64,000 bases of DNA from Dysgonomonas sp. 216 (lineage in GTDB: Bacteria > Bacteroidota > Bacteroidia > Bacteroidales > Dysgonomonadaceae). Numbering within the stretch: position 1 is the stretch's first letter; each line of letters begins with the position of its first letter. The notes below the pieces were generated by a model. It did not search any database, was not told the origin of the DNA, and worked only from the letters and a program-made list of their open reading frames with translations. Positions 55,384-64,000 of the stretch are shown in pieces. The stretch is taken from positions 124,001 to 188,000 of the forward strand of contig NZ_QVMM01000002.1 in the NCBI RefSeq assembly GCF_010501065.1, read 5' to 3'. A program made the translations under genes and the position numbers.

Positions 55384-56778
55384 ATGAAAAAACTAATAAT
55401 CTTTCTTATATTCTGCAGTTCTCTGATTACGATAAATGCACAAAAATTAAATTTGCATCCGGTACCTCAAGGGCTCATTTATAGTTTACATAACGACGAT
55501 TTTACGGTTAAAGTGAGAATTCCGGGCGAAGAGTGGCAAGACCTATTCGAATATAAAGTAACTGTAGACCTCGACAATCCGCAGGTAGCATCAATGGTGC
55601 AATTCGATTTCGAAGGTAAAGTAGAAATGATGGTAAAAGTTAATAACGGATTCGTACATAATGTAAAAATACGCCCTACCAACAAAAATATAGAATACAC
55701 AAAAAAAAATAACATCATATATTTCACACTCGACAAACCCTCCAAACTATCGTTAGAGGTAAATGACGACAGGCTTAAAAACCTGCACATATTTGCCAAT
55801 GAAGTGGAAAAAGAAATTCCATCAGCAAATGATACGGATGTTATATATTTTGGCGAAGGAATACACACTCCTAAAGACCTGCCGGGTAATGTATTTAGGG
55901 TAAGCTCAAACCAAACAGTATATTTGGCACCCGGAGCAGTTATAAAAGGTAAATTTGTATGTAACAAAGCCGAAAACATTCGCTTTATTGGACGAGGAAT
56001 AATTCTGGAGCCCGAAAGGGGCTTTGAGCTAACCTATTGTAAAAATATCGAAATTGATGGAATCACAGTAATAAATCCGAACCATTACACGGTATATGGA
56101 GGCGAAGTTACCGGACTAAAAATTAATAACTTGAAATCGTTCAGTTGTAAAAGCTGGAGCGATGGAATTGATTTAATGAGCTGCTCGGATGTTACAATAA
56201 ACGATATATTTATGAGAAACTCCGACGATTGCATAACAATTTACACTCATAGATGGACATACAATGGCGATGCCCGCAATTATAAAGTAACAAATGCTAT
56301 ACTTTGGGCCGATATTGCACATCCTATTAATATAGGCGGACATGGTGATTATAAAAAAGGATACATTGTAGAAAACGTTCACTTCTCGGATATACATATT
56401 TTAGAACATGATGAAGACGACCGTAATTATCAGGGATGTTTAGCTATTAATGCAGCAGATAATAATCTGGTACAAAATATCAGTTTCGAAAACGTATGGA
56501 TTGACGATATACAAGAAGGACAATTGTTTAATATAAGAGTTTTATTTAACGAAAAATACAGCGATGGGCCCGGAAAATCGATCAAGGACGTTCGTTTTAA
56601 GAATATACATTATACGGGATATGGCGAAAACCCATCAATAATTGAAGGATTCAATGATAAGTGTAATGTAGAAAATATCTCGTGGGAGAACTTTACAATC
56701 AACGGCAAAAGGGTCGAAACATTTGAAGATGCAAATATTAAGGTTGGAAAATACACCCAAAATATAATCTTAAAGTAA
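55384..56778 (+). CDS. GH28-like right-handed beta-helix glycosidase
   Basis: A 464-residue secreted protein with signal peptide to residue 19 and an N-terminal beta-sandwich-like region (20-165) before a parallel beta-helix. Catalytic-site motifs of GH28 can be matched: Asp-Gly-Ile-Asp at 260-263 (in place of NTD), Asp281-Asp282 in NSDDC, Gly-His-Gly at 319-321 and NIRV near 386 (RIK equivalent). GH28 enzymes hydrolyse galacturonan or related linkages; the altered NTD and RIK motifs and the N-terminal domain suggest a divergent specificity. It is under operator site 2 and converges on the SusD gene. Confidence 0.82.
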   Translation: MKKLIIFLIFCSSLITINAQKLNLHPVPQGLIYSLHNDDFTVKVRIPGEEWQDLFEYKVTVDLDNPQVASMVQFDFEGKVEMMVKVNNGFVHNVKIRPTNKNIEYTKKNNIIYFTLDKPSKLSLEVNDDRLKNLHIFANEVEKEIPSANDTDVIYFGEGIHTPKDLPGNVFRVSSNQTVYLAPGAVIKGKFVCNKAENIRFIGRGIILEPERGFELTYCKNIEIDGITVINPNHYTVYGGEVTGLKINNLKSFSCKSWSDGIDLMSCSDVTINDIFMRNSDDCITIYTHRWTYNGDARNYKVTNAILWADIAHPINIGGHGDYKKGYIVENVHFSDIHILEHDEDDRNYQGCLAINAADNNLVQNISFENVWIDDIQEGQLFNIRVLFNEKYSDGPGKSIKDVRFKNIHYTGYGENPSIIEGFNDKCNVENISWENFTINGKRVETFEDANIKVGKYTQNIILK

Positions 56779-56806
56779 AAAATAAGGTTTAAATTGAAGT
56801 TAGTTT

Positions 56807-56841
56807 AGAAGGGCTATTCATATATATGGAATGGTCCTTCT
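56807..56841 (+). terminator. Terminator of the GH28-like gene
   Basis: AGAAGGGCTATTC pairs with GAATGGTCCTTCT (13 bp with two G-U pairs), followed by TTCGTTTTT. Confidence 0.75.
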
Positions 56842-57143
56842 TTCGTTTTTATTAATGTGTATTTAAAACTAACCACAATAATATTCAGTACCATTTTGTT
56901 TTTAACGACAATTACAAAGCCTATCTCAGGCTTTACAATAAGCGAAAGAAGATACGAGTCCATAAATATTTGCCACATCTTATATCGGGTAAAAAACAGC
57001 CTACAGCATATATACATTGTTAGCTTCACAGAAACAAGAATATATACCTTTTTGATAATCTATGGTATAGTATTCATAATATAGTAATCTGCATATTACG
57101 ATACTTTCTGTTTTCGGGCCAATATGCGATAAGCTTAGTTATA
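56842..57143. other. Non-coding spacer between convergent PUL transcripts
   Basis: About 300 AT-rich bases between the GH28 terminator and the susD terminator. A short plus-strand frame (56857-57084) is hydrophobic but has no conserved look; I see no gene here. Confidence 0.5.
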
Positions 57144-57184
57144 AAAAATCCCCACTTAACTTCAATCGTTAAGAGGGGATTTTT
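57144..57184. terminator. Strong bidirectional terminator after susD
   Basis: A 17-base stem with one mismatch, AAAAATCCCC..CTTAAC against GTTAAG.GGGGATTTTT, with A- and T-runs on both sides, 59 bases after the susD stop on the minus strand. Confidence 0.88.
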
Positions 57185-57243
57185 ATATACTCGACAAACT
57201 GATCAACTATGTGTCAATAGTTTATAACAAACGGACTAAATCA

Positions 57244-58908
57244 TTATTTTTTTTTAGGCTCTGGTAAGAACCAATTTTTGGGTTCTGATAATAATTCGTA
57301 TATCACGTTATAATATGCACCATGTTTAGAAGCAACACGTTGAGCCAAGAATGATGGATCTTCGCGTCGGATAGACATACGCATCAAATCCTGAAAACGA
57401 TTTCCTTCGAACGATGTTTCTAAAGCCAGTTCGTCGCAAATCAAATCTTCAACCCTGCTTATCGAGTCTTCTTTTGTCAACAATGGATTCAATCCATCCT
57501 CCACAGTGTAAAGAGGATTAAAGCCCGAATCGCCACACCCTCTGGCATGAATTCCCAATACTGCTGAATATAAAGGATTATTAAAAACCGTAATAAAAGG
57601 AGCCATTTCATCTTCGGGTATTATTGCAGGTACTTCAGTCAAAGTCTTCGGGTTCAAACCATATTTTAATACTGCAAATGCAGCATTTGGTCTACCCGAA
57701 CGATTTAGAGCTTCGGCATAGCGCAAGTATACTAATCCTGTACGATAAAGCATTATATCGTCCACATATAATTTATACAATATCGAAAATTTTTCTGACG
57801 TTCCCTTGCCCTGCGATATAGTAATAGTACCGAGACTATTACCCTGTTTTCTTAAATCGCCTGTGGTGAAATGCGAAGAGTAGCCACCACCCGATCCTGT
57901 TGAATATGCAAGCATATAAGACTGATTGTTCCATAAGTTCAATATTGTATTCGAAGCCTTAAATCCTACTGCGCCATCAATACCGGCCAATCCATTTACT
58001 TTTCCATCCGAAGCACTCCTTGCCATTTGTATTGCTGTTATAGTTTCCGACGAATAATAAGCAAGAGTAGAAGGAGTCCAGCTGTTCGAAGGCGAAGCTG
58101 TTTCGAAATTCTGATTTAAAAAATTCTGATACCCCCAACGTATAGTAGGCCAAGTATATGAACCACTTGGTCTTTTGTCTACTATAGTTTCGGCATAGAA
58201 AGACGCTGCTCTTTCATAATCCAATTCCGATTGACCTCTCCACAAATATAAATCGCCTAACAACAATGGCACAGGAACTAATAACAAATCTGAAGCGAAA
58301 TTGTAAATTTTACCGTAATTAGGATATTTTACCCCATAGCAATCTTCCAAATCGGCTATTAATAAATCCAAAAACTCAACTTTTTGATCGGGGAACATAT
58401 AAACAGGAAAATCTTTCTTCGAATCCTCTACCGATAAAATAGGGTCGGTATAGTAATATACTTTCCCCCAATTAAATGCAATCTGCATATAAGTCCATGC
58501 CCTTATAGCCCGTGCTACGGCATTCTCATTTTTCAGAGGACTATTTGCCGCACCGGTACGACTTATTATATAGTTACAGTTATTTATTATTGCATAATAA
58601 TCGAGAGGATTGGTGTACTCATTTTCTCCGGTAACGGTAAAATCGCTCAATTCGCGCATAGCAGCCGTAGTGTACGATGTTACATCAAGCAAATCGGCTC
58701 TCATTTCTCCAAACAAAATATAACGTTCACCTATATTTTGCAACTGAGTAAGAACTCCTAATATCGAATACACCGAGTCGCTTGGTGTATCCAAATCATT
58801 ATCGTCAACCTCAACATAACGATCCGAATCGACGTCCAGCATATCTTCGCAAGAAGCCAGGCAAAGGACAGAAGATGCAATAATGAAGATATATAATAAT
58901 TTTTTCAT
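57244..58908 (-). CDS. SusD/RagB-family nutrient-binding lipoprotein
   Basis: A 554-residue surface lipoprotein (lipobox CLASC, Cys20) that captures glycan and lids the SusC channel. The N-terminal SusD-like part (YAIINNCNYIISRTG, ARAIRAWTYMQIAFNWGKVYY) and the C-terminal RagB/SusD part (LVYLRYAEALNRSGRP, ELALETSFEGNRFQDLMR) are both complete, with TPR-like helices between. It follows the SusC gene by 13 bases in the same operon. Ligand is presumably the same acidic glycan attacked by the locus enzymes. Confidence 0.95.
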   Translation of the reverse strand: MKKLLYIFIIASSVLCLASCEDMLDVDSDRYVEVDDNDLDTPSDSVYSILGVLTQLQNIGERYILFGEMRADLLDVTSYTTAAMRELSDFTVTGENEYTNPLDYYAIINNCNYIISRTGAANSPLKNENAVARAIRAWTYMQIAFNWGKVYYYTDPILSVEDSKKDFPVYMFPDQKVEFLDLLIADLEDCYGVKYPNYGKIYNFASDLLLVPVPLLLGDLYLWRGQSELDYERAASFYAETIVDKRPSGSYTWPTIRWGYQNFLNQNFETASPSNSWTPSTLAYYSSETITAIQMARSASDGKVNGLAGIDGAVGFKASNTILNLWNNQSYMLAYSTGSGGGYSSHFTTGDLRKQGNSLGTITISQGKGTSEKFSILYKLYVDDIMLYRTGLVYLRYAEALNRSGRPNAAFAVLKYGLNPKTLTEVPAIIPEDEMAPFITVFNNPLYSAVLGIHARGCGDSGFNPLYTVEDGLNPLLTKEDSISRVEDLICDELALETSFEGNRFQDLMRMSIRREDPSFLAQRVASKHGAYYNVIYELLSEPKNWFLPEPKKK

Positions 58909-58921
58909 TTTTCTTAAATAA

Positions 58922-61900
58922 TTATAGATTCAACTTTAGTCCAACAAAATAACTTCTCCCTTGAGACAATAATCCGGCATCAATACCTTGATATAAAACC
59001 GAATTATTCAGCGAAAATTCAGGATCGCTTCCCAGATATTTAGTATAAGTCCACAAATTATTGGCCGATGCCCAAACAGTAAAGCCCGAAAGGAATAACC
59101 AGTTTGTAGGAACCTCATAAGCCAAAGTTAGAGTTTTTAGTCGCAAATACGAGCCATCTTCTATCCAGCGATCCGAGAAACGACTGTTACCTAATGGATC
59201 GCCGTATGCCAGTTTTGGTATCGAAGTAATTTGTCCTTCGTTAACCCATCTGTTTTGCATAGCGGCCGATTGGTTATTAAGTGTAGCTCCCGACTCCATT
59301 TGCGAACGGGCATAATTGTAAATATCGTTTCCATAAGAGTAAGTAAACATAGTATTCAACGAAAGTTTTTTATATGTAAACTTCAGATTAAAGGCTCCGG
59401 TAAAATCAGGATTTGGATCTCCGATAATAGTTTTATCATCTTTATCAATAAACCCGCTTTTATCTAAATCAGCGAACCACACATCGCCGGCTCCAAACTT
59501 ATAATACCTAACCCCTGTATAATCTAGAACTTTAAGATCTGCTTCGCTTGCCTCTTTAGTTGTAGAGAAAACACCTTTTGTTTTGTATCCGTAAAAAAGT
59601 CCGGCCGCATTACCTACCGATGTTTTTACTTCACCGCCATAAATAGGTGTAGTATAGTCTCCATCGGGCAAGCTTAATATTTTATTTTTGTAGTGTAATA
59701 AATTGGCTCCTGCTTCTAATTTAAAATCGTTAATAGCCAGTACCTTTGCATTAACAGACAGTTCGAATCCTTTATTCTCCAATTTTCCGCTATTTGCCCA
59801 ATATGCTTCCTTTCCTATCTGGTAACCAAAGTTGTTCAATGTTAACAAATCGTTTGTTGTGTTATGAAAAAAATCGGCCGACAGAGTAATTCTGTTGTCA
59901 AACAATCCTAAATCGGCACCAACACTTCTTTTGGTTACAGTTTCCATCTTCAGTTTGTTGTTCCCTATATTCAATAACGTTAAGCCTGTATATCTATCTA
60001 TATAACGGATAGCTCCAAAATACGTTATGGCTGCACCTTCGGGAATATTATCGTTACCCGAAAGACCCAAACCTGCCCTCAGCTTCAGCAAGCTGACAAA
60101 AGGCAAAGCATTCATAAAATTTTCGGAAGACACATACCAGGCAGCATTCACTTCAGGAAACATTGCCCAGTTAAGGCCTGCTGCGCTTAACGAAAGATCT
60201 GCATCTTTTCCAAAGCGCGACGATGCATCGGCCGATGCAGCTACCGACAGAAAATATTTATCATAAGCTCCATATTCAGCTTTCATATACCATGACATAG
60301 AACGCCACGAATCGTCATATCCATAAGTTTTTCGGTATGCCAATCCGTCACTAAGGTTATGATCGTTATCGGTAGCCGAATTATGCCCCGAACCATATTC
60401 TCCCTCATACGAATCTGTCATAAAACGTGTTCCTGCTTGTAAATTTACAGAGTGAACAGCAAATTTTTTAACCCAATCCATGTGCAAATCGGCTGAAATA
60501 GAATTTTGCTTTGCGTTTTGTGCTTTTGCAAACCTTATCGAGTTACCTCCCTCAGGTAATACAACCGTAGGAACACCGGCATGAGGCCTAAAATATTTTT
60601 CGAACATGTTATTAAACGAATAGTTAAAAGCACCCGAAACGCTTAATTCGTTCGTAATTTTATAAGTAGGCCTTACAGCTAACGAAAGATAAGTTTGCGA
60701 ACTTTCTCCTTTACCTTTGCTCAGTATAGCTACAGGATTCGCAATCTTAAAGATATCTGCATCCGAAATATCCGGAGTTATATTTCCTTTATTAGAATAC
60801 TCGTAAGGTATAAGAAACGGAGCCTTTATTAACGACAATACCGAAGGCGAAGTAACTAAGGCTGTACGGCTTTCGTTAAAGCCATCGTCCCTGAGCTCTC
60901 TGTCGGTTTGCGAATAAGATATATCGAACGAAAAGTCAAGCTTAGAGGTTAACTTTACATCCGAATTAAACCGTGCATTAAATCTCGAAAAGTCATTCGC
61001 CTTTAAAGTGCTGGTTGCGTCGGCATAGCCCATCGACAGGTTATAAAGAGCTACATCATCGCCTCCACTTACGTTAATGCCGTACGATTGGGTAAAGCCT
61101 GTTCGGTAAACATCGTTTTTCCAATTATTATTATTGTGATACCGTTTATAATCGTAATACGACGGATCGTCATTCAAAAAAGGAAGAGACGATAAATCGG
61201 AAGGATCGGAGGAGAAAGACTTTAGCATATCGCTCATATATACACGAAGTTGCGATGCATTTAGCACCGGCATTGTTTTAGGCTTGTCGTTATAACCAAT
61301 CATTGCCGAAGCCGTAATTTTAGTAACGGGGTCTTTTCCTCTCTTGGTTTTTATTATAAGCACCCCATTTCCGGCTTTAGTTCCATAAATAGATGCTCCG
61401 TCTTTCATAACCTCTACGCTCTCGATATCGTCAACGCTGATATTTGACAGAGGATTTAAGACAAAGCCATCATGTATAGAAACCCTGTCGTACTGATTGT
61501 CAAAAATCATTCCATCCAAAATGATAAGAGGTTGAGCTCCGGCATTCAACGAATTATAACCACGGATAAACATAGACGCCCCTATTCCGGGTGTTCCCGA
61601 GTGAGTTATGGTACGAACGCTTCCACCCAGTTTTGTCTGAATTTCGGTGTCGATGGTTAATGACGGAGTATAATCCTCTGTTCCGCTTCTGAACAGAGCA
61701 ACTTCCAATTCAACCTGATTGCGTATCGGATAATCCAACGATAAATAATCCAGAGCCGATATTTGTAATCTATTCGTATAATCGGGAACCTGAATAGTAA
61801 AAGTTCCGTCTTCTTTGGTCATTGCCGAATACTGCATATCTTGCGTTTGAACCCTGGCTCCCAGAATTGGCATTTTTGTACCAACATCCAGAATCCGTCC

Positions 61901-62068
61901 CTTAATTGCTCTAAGATCCACTTGTTCAACAACTTCCGCTGATAAGGATACAGAATCGGCAGAATTGCTTGTTTCTTGATTTCCATTATTATCCTGAGCC
62001 AATGCCTGGAAAACACAGAAAGACAAAGCAACCCCAAATAACATCTTCAAATTAATATATTTTTTCAT
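58922..62068 (-). CDS. SusC/RagA-family TonB-linked outer membrane transporter
   Basis: A 1048-residue TonB-dependent transporter. After the signal peptide (to about residue 24) come a carboxypeptidase-regulatory-like domain (about 52-130, GRILDVGTKMPILGARVQTQ), the plug with MFIRGYNSLNAGAQPLIILDG and VEVMKDGASIYGTKAGNGV, and a 22-strand barrel ending in an aromatic-rich terminus (YFVGLKLNL). It imports oligosaccharides with TonB energy and pairs with SusD downstream. A fasciclin-type lipoprotein gene precedes it by 12 bases. Confidence 0.95.
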   Translation of the reverse strand: MKKYINLKMLFGVALSFCVFQALAQDNNGNQETSNSADSVSLSAEVVEQVDLRAIKGRILDVGTKMPILGARVQTQDMQYSAMTKEDGTFTIQVPDYTNRLQISALDYLSLDYPIRNQVELEVALFRSGTEDYTPSLTIDTEIQTKLGGSVRTITHSGTPGIGASMFIRGYNSLNAGAQPLIILDGMIFDNQYDRVSIHDGFVLNPLSNISVDDIESVEVMKDGASIYGTKAGNGVLIIKTKRGKDPVTKITASAMIGYNDKPKTMPVLNASQLRVYMSDMLKSFSSDPSDLSSLPFLNDDPSYYDYKRYHNNNNWKNDVYRTGFTQSYGINVSGGDDVALYNLSMGYADATSTLKANDFSRFNARFNSDVKLTSKLDFSFDISYSQTDRELRDDGFNESRTALVTSPSVLSLIKAPFLIPYEYSNKGNITPDISDADIFKIANPVAILSKGKGESSQTYLSLAVRPTYKITNELSVSGAFNYSFNNMFEKYFRPHAGVPTVVLPEGGNSIRFAKAQNAKQNSISADLHMDWVKKFAVHSVNLQAGTRFMTDSYEGEYGSGHNSATDNDHNLSDGLAYRKTYGYDDSWRSMSWYMKAEYGAYDKYFLSVAASADASSRFGKDADLSLSAAGLNWAMFPEVNAAWYVSSENFMNALPFVSLLKLRAGLGLSGNDNIPEGAAITYFGAIRYIDRYTGLTLLNIGNNKLKMETVTKRSVGADLGLFDNRITLSADFFHNTTNDLLTLNNFGYQIGKEAYWANSGKLENKGFELSVNAKVLAINDFKLEAGANLLHYKNKILSLPDGDYTTPIYGGEVKTSVGNAAGLFYGYKTKGVFSTTKEASEADLKVLDYTGVRYYKFGAGDVWFADLDKSGFIDKDDKTIIGDPNPDFTGAFNLKFTYKKLSLNTMFTYSYGNDIYNYARSQMESGATLNNQSAAMQNRWVNEGQITSIPKLAYGDPLGNSRFSDRWIEDGSYLRLKTLTLAYEVPTNWLFLSGFTVWASANNLWTYTKYLGSDPEFSLNNSVLYQGIDAGLLSQGRSYFVGLKLNL

Positions 62069-62080
62069 GTGTTTATAGTT

Positions 62081-63640
62081 TTAATCCCGTTTAGGTTCAA
62101 GCAAAATACAATCTATCATTAGGTCGCGTGCCCAAATTGCTGTTTGGCGCACGTTACTTACAACCCTTATTTTTACAGTATTTTCCTCTTCTCCATAATT
62201 CGCCGTCGGGAATTTGAAATCAGAGGCTATAAGAACCGTATCCATTACATAAGGATTAGGACTAATACGGGCCGTATCAGAAGGGAATTGCATTGATCGA
62301 GTAGCTCCTGTGTTATCTTGATAACTCATCGTGAAAAATAGCCTGTAAGGCTGTATACCTAACCCCGAAGGTTTTATAAGTAATTTTGAAGCAAATACAC
62401 AATAAACATTATAAGTACTCGATAATGTATTAGGTATCTCAAAAGTCACAGTTGGGTTACCCGAAGACGAAGATGGGTCTAAATATAAATACCGTCCACC
62501 CGATACTTTGAACTCAGAATCCAGAGGCACAGAACGGGTAGTTGCCGTAGAAAAAGTATTTGTTCGCCCAATAGAATATTCTGCTTCAACTCTTATCAAT
62601 TTATGCCACGATTCGTACGGTTTAAACAATAGCCGATTGGTAATAAACAAGCTTCCATTACTTGCTGCAACTTCCTCTGTTCCTTCAAACAGGTATTGAG
62701 GCTTGTAATATGTGTTATACGAAGTCGAAGTCAGCGAATCGGTAGGAGAAGGTTGTACACTATTACTGTATATCAGGTCTTTCATTAAAGAATAAGCTGT
62801 ATTAGCGCGCTGCATAGAGTCGGCCGTACTCTGATTTGGGTTATAATACACATAAAAATCCTTTATTCGGTCGTATGCTTCAATCCATGCTGCATTATTA
62901 GGAACAATCATTGTATAAGAACTATCTTCCCTGTTTATATACCCCAATCGGCGCAACATTCTATTCGAACTAATAAAAACCGAATCTAAATAAGTAATTT
63001 TGCCATCTACAACACTACCCGGTGTACTTGAAGCCTCGTCAAAAATGATCTCGTCAAAAGAGTACAGATAGTTTTTTATCGAATCCAAATCGCTTCCTTT
63101 AGCCAAATATTCCCATATATTAGGGAAAAACGTATTGTAGTCCGACAAAACATGTATAATACCATTAGAAGCCACTATTGTTTTCGAAGGCTGAGCAAAA
63201 GCTGCATTCCCGAAAAAGTATCTTCCTGCGTATTTAATCAAATCTTTTCTTTTTCTGTTCAGCGTGTTGATTGACGGAACAAAATCGCCTGAAGCCGGAT
63301 AAAAGAACCGGGCGATATGATTATCTATCAATTCGCTTTTCACGTTTATATCACTTGTATCTAAACTAGCCAATGCATCATTATCGGGTGCAAATATTGT
63401 ATAGGCCTGAGATTGCGATAATATTTTATCATAACCATAGCTCTTCAATATCGACACAAATACACTAAGTTCGGGTACCGACTCGATGCTTTGCCATAAA
63501 TTATCCTCGGCAACAATGGCATCATCTTTTTTATAATGATTATCCCATGTATCGTCGCTACAGGAACAAATTGAACCTGCTAATATTAAGGCAATTACAC
63601 AACCCGATATCCGCGACATTATTTTATTTATTTTGTTCAT
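62081..63640 (-). CDS. Fasciclin-domain surface lipoprotein
   Basis: A 519-residue lipoprotein (Cys27 in GSICSCSDD). It has a fasciclin (FAS1) domain at about residues 45-180, with YTIFAPDNDALASL and GIIHVLSDYNTFFPN, and a second, diverged one (about 190-350, YTMIVPNNAAWIEAYD). The C-terminal 170 residues form a beta-sandwich (DUF5108-like) ending RDLMIDCILLEP. Such proteins accompany SusC/D pairs and may bind glycan on the cell surface. Same operon as SusC, 12 bases upstream of it. Confidence 0.85.
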   Translation of the reverse strand: MNKINKIMSRISGCVIALILAGSICSCSDDTWDNHYKKDDAIVAEDNLWQSIESVPELSVFVSILKSYGYDKILSQSQAYTIFAPDNDALASLDTSDINVKSELIDNHIARFFYPASGDFVPSINTLNRKRKDLIKYAGRYFFGNAAFAQPSKTIVASNGIIHVLSDYNTFFPNIWEYLAKGSDLDSIKNYLYSFDEIIFDEASSTPGSVVDGKITYLDSVFISSNRMLRRLGYINREDSSYTMIVPNNAAWIEAYDRIKDFYVYYNPNQSTADSMQRANTAYSLMKDLIYSNSVQPSPTDSLTSTSYNTYYKPQYLFEGTEEVAASNGSLFITNRLLFKPYESWHKLIRVEAEYSIGRTNTFSTATTRSVPLDSEFKVSGGRYLYLDPSSSSGNPTVTFEIPNTLSSTYNVYCVFASKLLIKPSGLGIQPYRLFFTMSYQDNTGATRSMQFPSDTARISPNPYVMDTVLIASDFKFPTANYGEEENTVKIRVVSNVRQTAIWARDLMIDCILLEPKRD

Positions 63641-63669
63641 AATTTTATCTCAGTTGTTTATCTACAATA

Positions 63670-63999
63670 TTAAATTCTATCCTCTGGAGCTCCACTTGGA
63701 CTTTCATATACATTTTTAGGAACAAGTTCGAAATAATCGATCATAAACTGATCTCCCTTATCTCCCGATACCGATTTGAAGCGTAAGTAATGCGGAGCAT
63801 CTTCGGTCCATGTTTCGGTGCTCACTATGCGTCGCAACGCTCCATTATTATCGCGGGCAGTGTTATCGCCACTTAAATAAGAAGTTCCACCTTTCATATA
63901 TCCCCTGTTACGCATCATTTTATCGTTTTCGTAGCCTTCGTCCAACGTGTTTTGGTCCGAAACCCATCCAATACTAGGATCGGATGCTGCTATCTTCAT
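63670..63999 (-). CDS. Second fasciclin/DUF5108-type lipoprotein (C-terminal end only)
   Basis: At least 109 residues of the C-terminal end of a protein that continues past the right edge; the Met at 63999 is internal or uncertain. The ending HYLRFKSVSGDKGDQFMID, then YFELVPKNV, resembles the end of the neighbouring fasciclin protein (beta-sandwich closing with an IDYFELVP/IDCILLEP motif). It lies 29 bases upstream of that gene and is probably co-transcribed with the SusC/D genes. Confidence 0.65.
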   Translation of the reverse strand: MKIAASDPSIGWVSDQNTLDEGYENDKMMRNRGYMKGGTSYLSGDNTARDNNGALRRIVSTETWTEDAPHYLRFKSVSGDKGDQFMIDYFELVPKNVYESPSGAPEDRI

Positions 64000-64000
64000 G

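Noticed and set aside
56857-57084. 75-codon hydrophobic frame in the GH28-SusD spacer
   Set aside because: Lies between two terminators with no promoter element, and composition is explained by AT-rich DNA.
1-64000. CRISPR arrays, tRNA or rRNA genes, and intact insertion sequences
   Set aside because: None seen: no regularly spaced repeats, no tRNA cloverleaf with a conserved T-loop, and no transposase gene were recognised.

Overview
The window looks like chromosome of a Bacteroidales bacterium, most likely a Dysgonomonas or Parabacteroides relative; genus is inference. The DNA is AT-rich. Promoters repeatedly show the Bacteroidota -7 element TAnnTTTG, most genes lack a Shine-Dalgarno sequence, and there are SusC/SusD proteins, a hybrid two-component regulator, a type IX secretion component (PorZ-like) and a type IX-sorted protease.

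Layout. 1-1692: end of a heavy-metal-type RND pump plus its TolC-like partner. 1733-2533: glycosyltransferase. 2703-5890: secreted C10 cysteine protease coupled to a lipoprotein. 5971-7094: S6-S18-L9 ribosomal operon. 7305-9825: MBOAT/DHHW O-acyltransferase pair. 9874-11515: MarR regulator facing a ferredoxin / small membrane protein / ECF sigma factor operon. 11732-12089: RNase P RNA. 12157-34828: mostly housekeeping and envelope genes (YihY/BrkB protein, DUF6340 lipoprotein, UDP-glucose dehydrogenase, PorZ, TrpS, RecX, ComF, exopolysaccharide initiating transferase, a solitary SufB, a glycosyltransferase, Kup, M20 hydrolase, MsbA-like exporter, BamE-like lipoprotein, ValS). 34829-36627: a small accessory patch with a structured inverted-repeat element, an orphan terminase-small-subunit-like gene and a small repeat protein.

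36689 to the right edge is one large polysaccharide utilization locus. A six-gene minus-strand operon (alpha/beta hydrolase, serine hydrolase, GH97, heparinase II/III-like lyase, GH43, GH88) is divergent from a plus-strand block: a 1191-residue secreted protein of no family I recognise, a full hybrid two-component sensor, and a GH28-like enzyme. A convergent minus-strand operon carries SusD, SusC and two fasciclin/DUF5108-type surface proteins, the second cut by the window end. The expected flow is capture by SusC/D, lyase and GH28 cleavage of a uronic-acid-containing glycan, GH88 removal of unsaturated uronyl ends, and trimming by GH43 and GH97. No sulfatase is present, so an unsulfated plant-type or microbial acidic glycan is more likely than a sulfated algal or animal one.

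Most notable: a 27-bp near-identical sequence sits at exactly the same distance upstream of the -7 elements of the 1191-residue gene and the GH28-like gene, a good candidate for the sensor's operator. Two strong AGGAGG ribosome binding sites precede rpsR and rplI, unusual in this phylum. A three-copy TGTCAG repeat family and a 333-bp inverted-repeat element occupy intergenic DNA.
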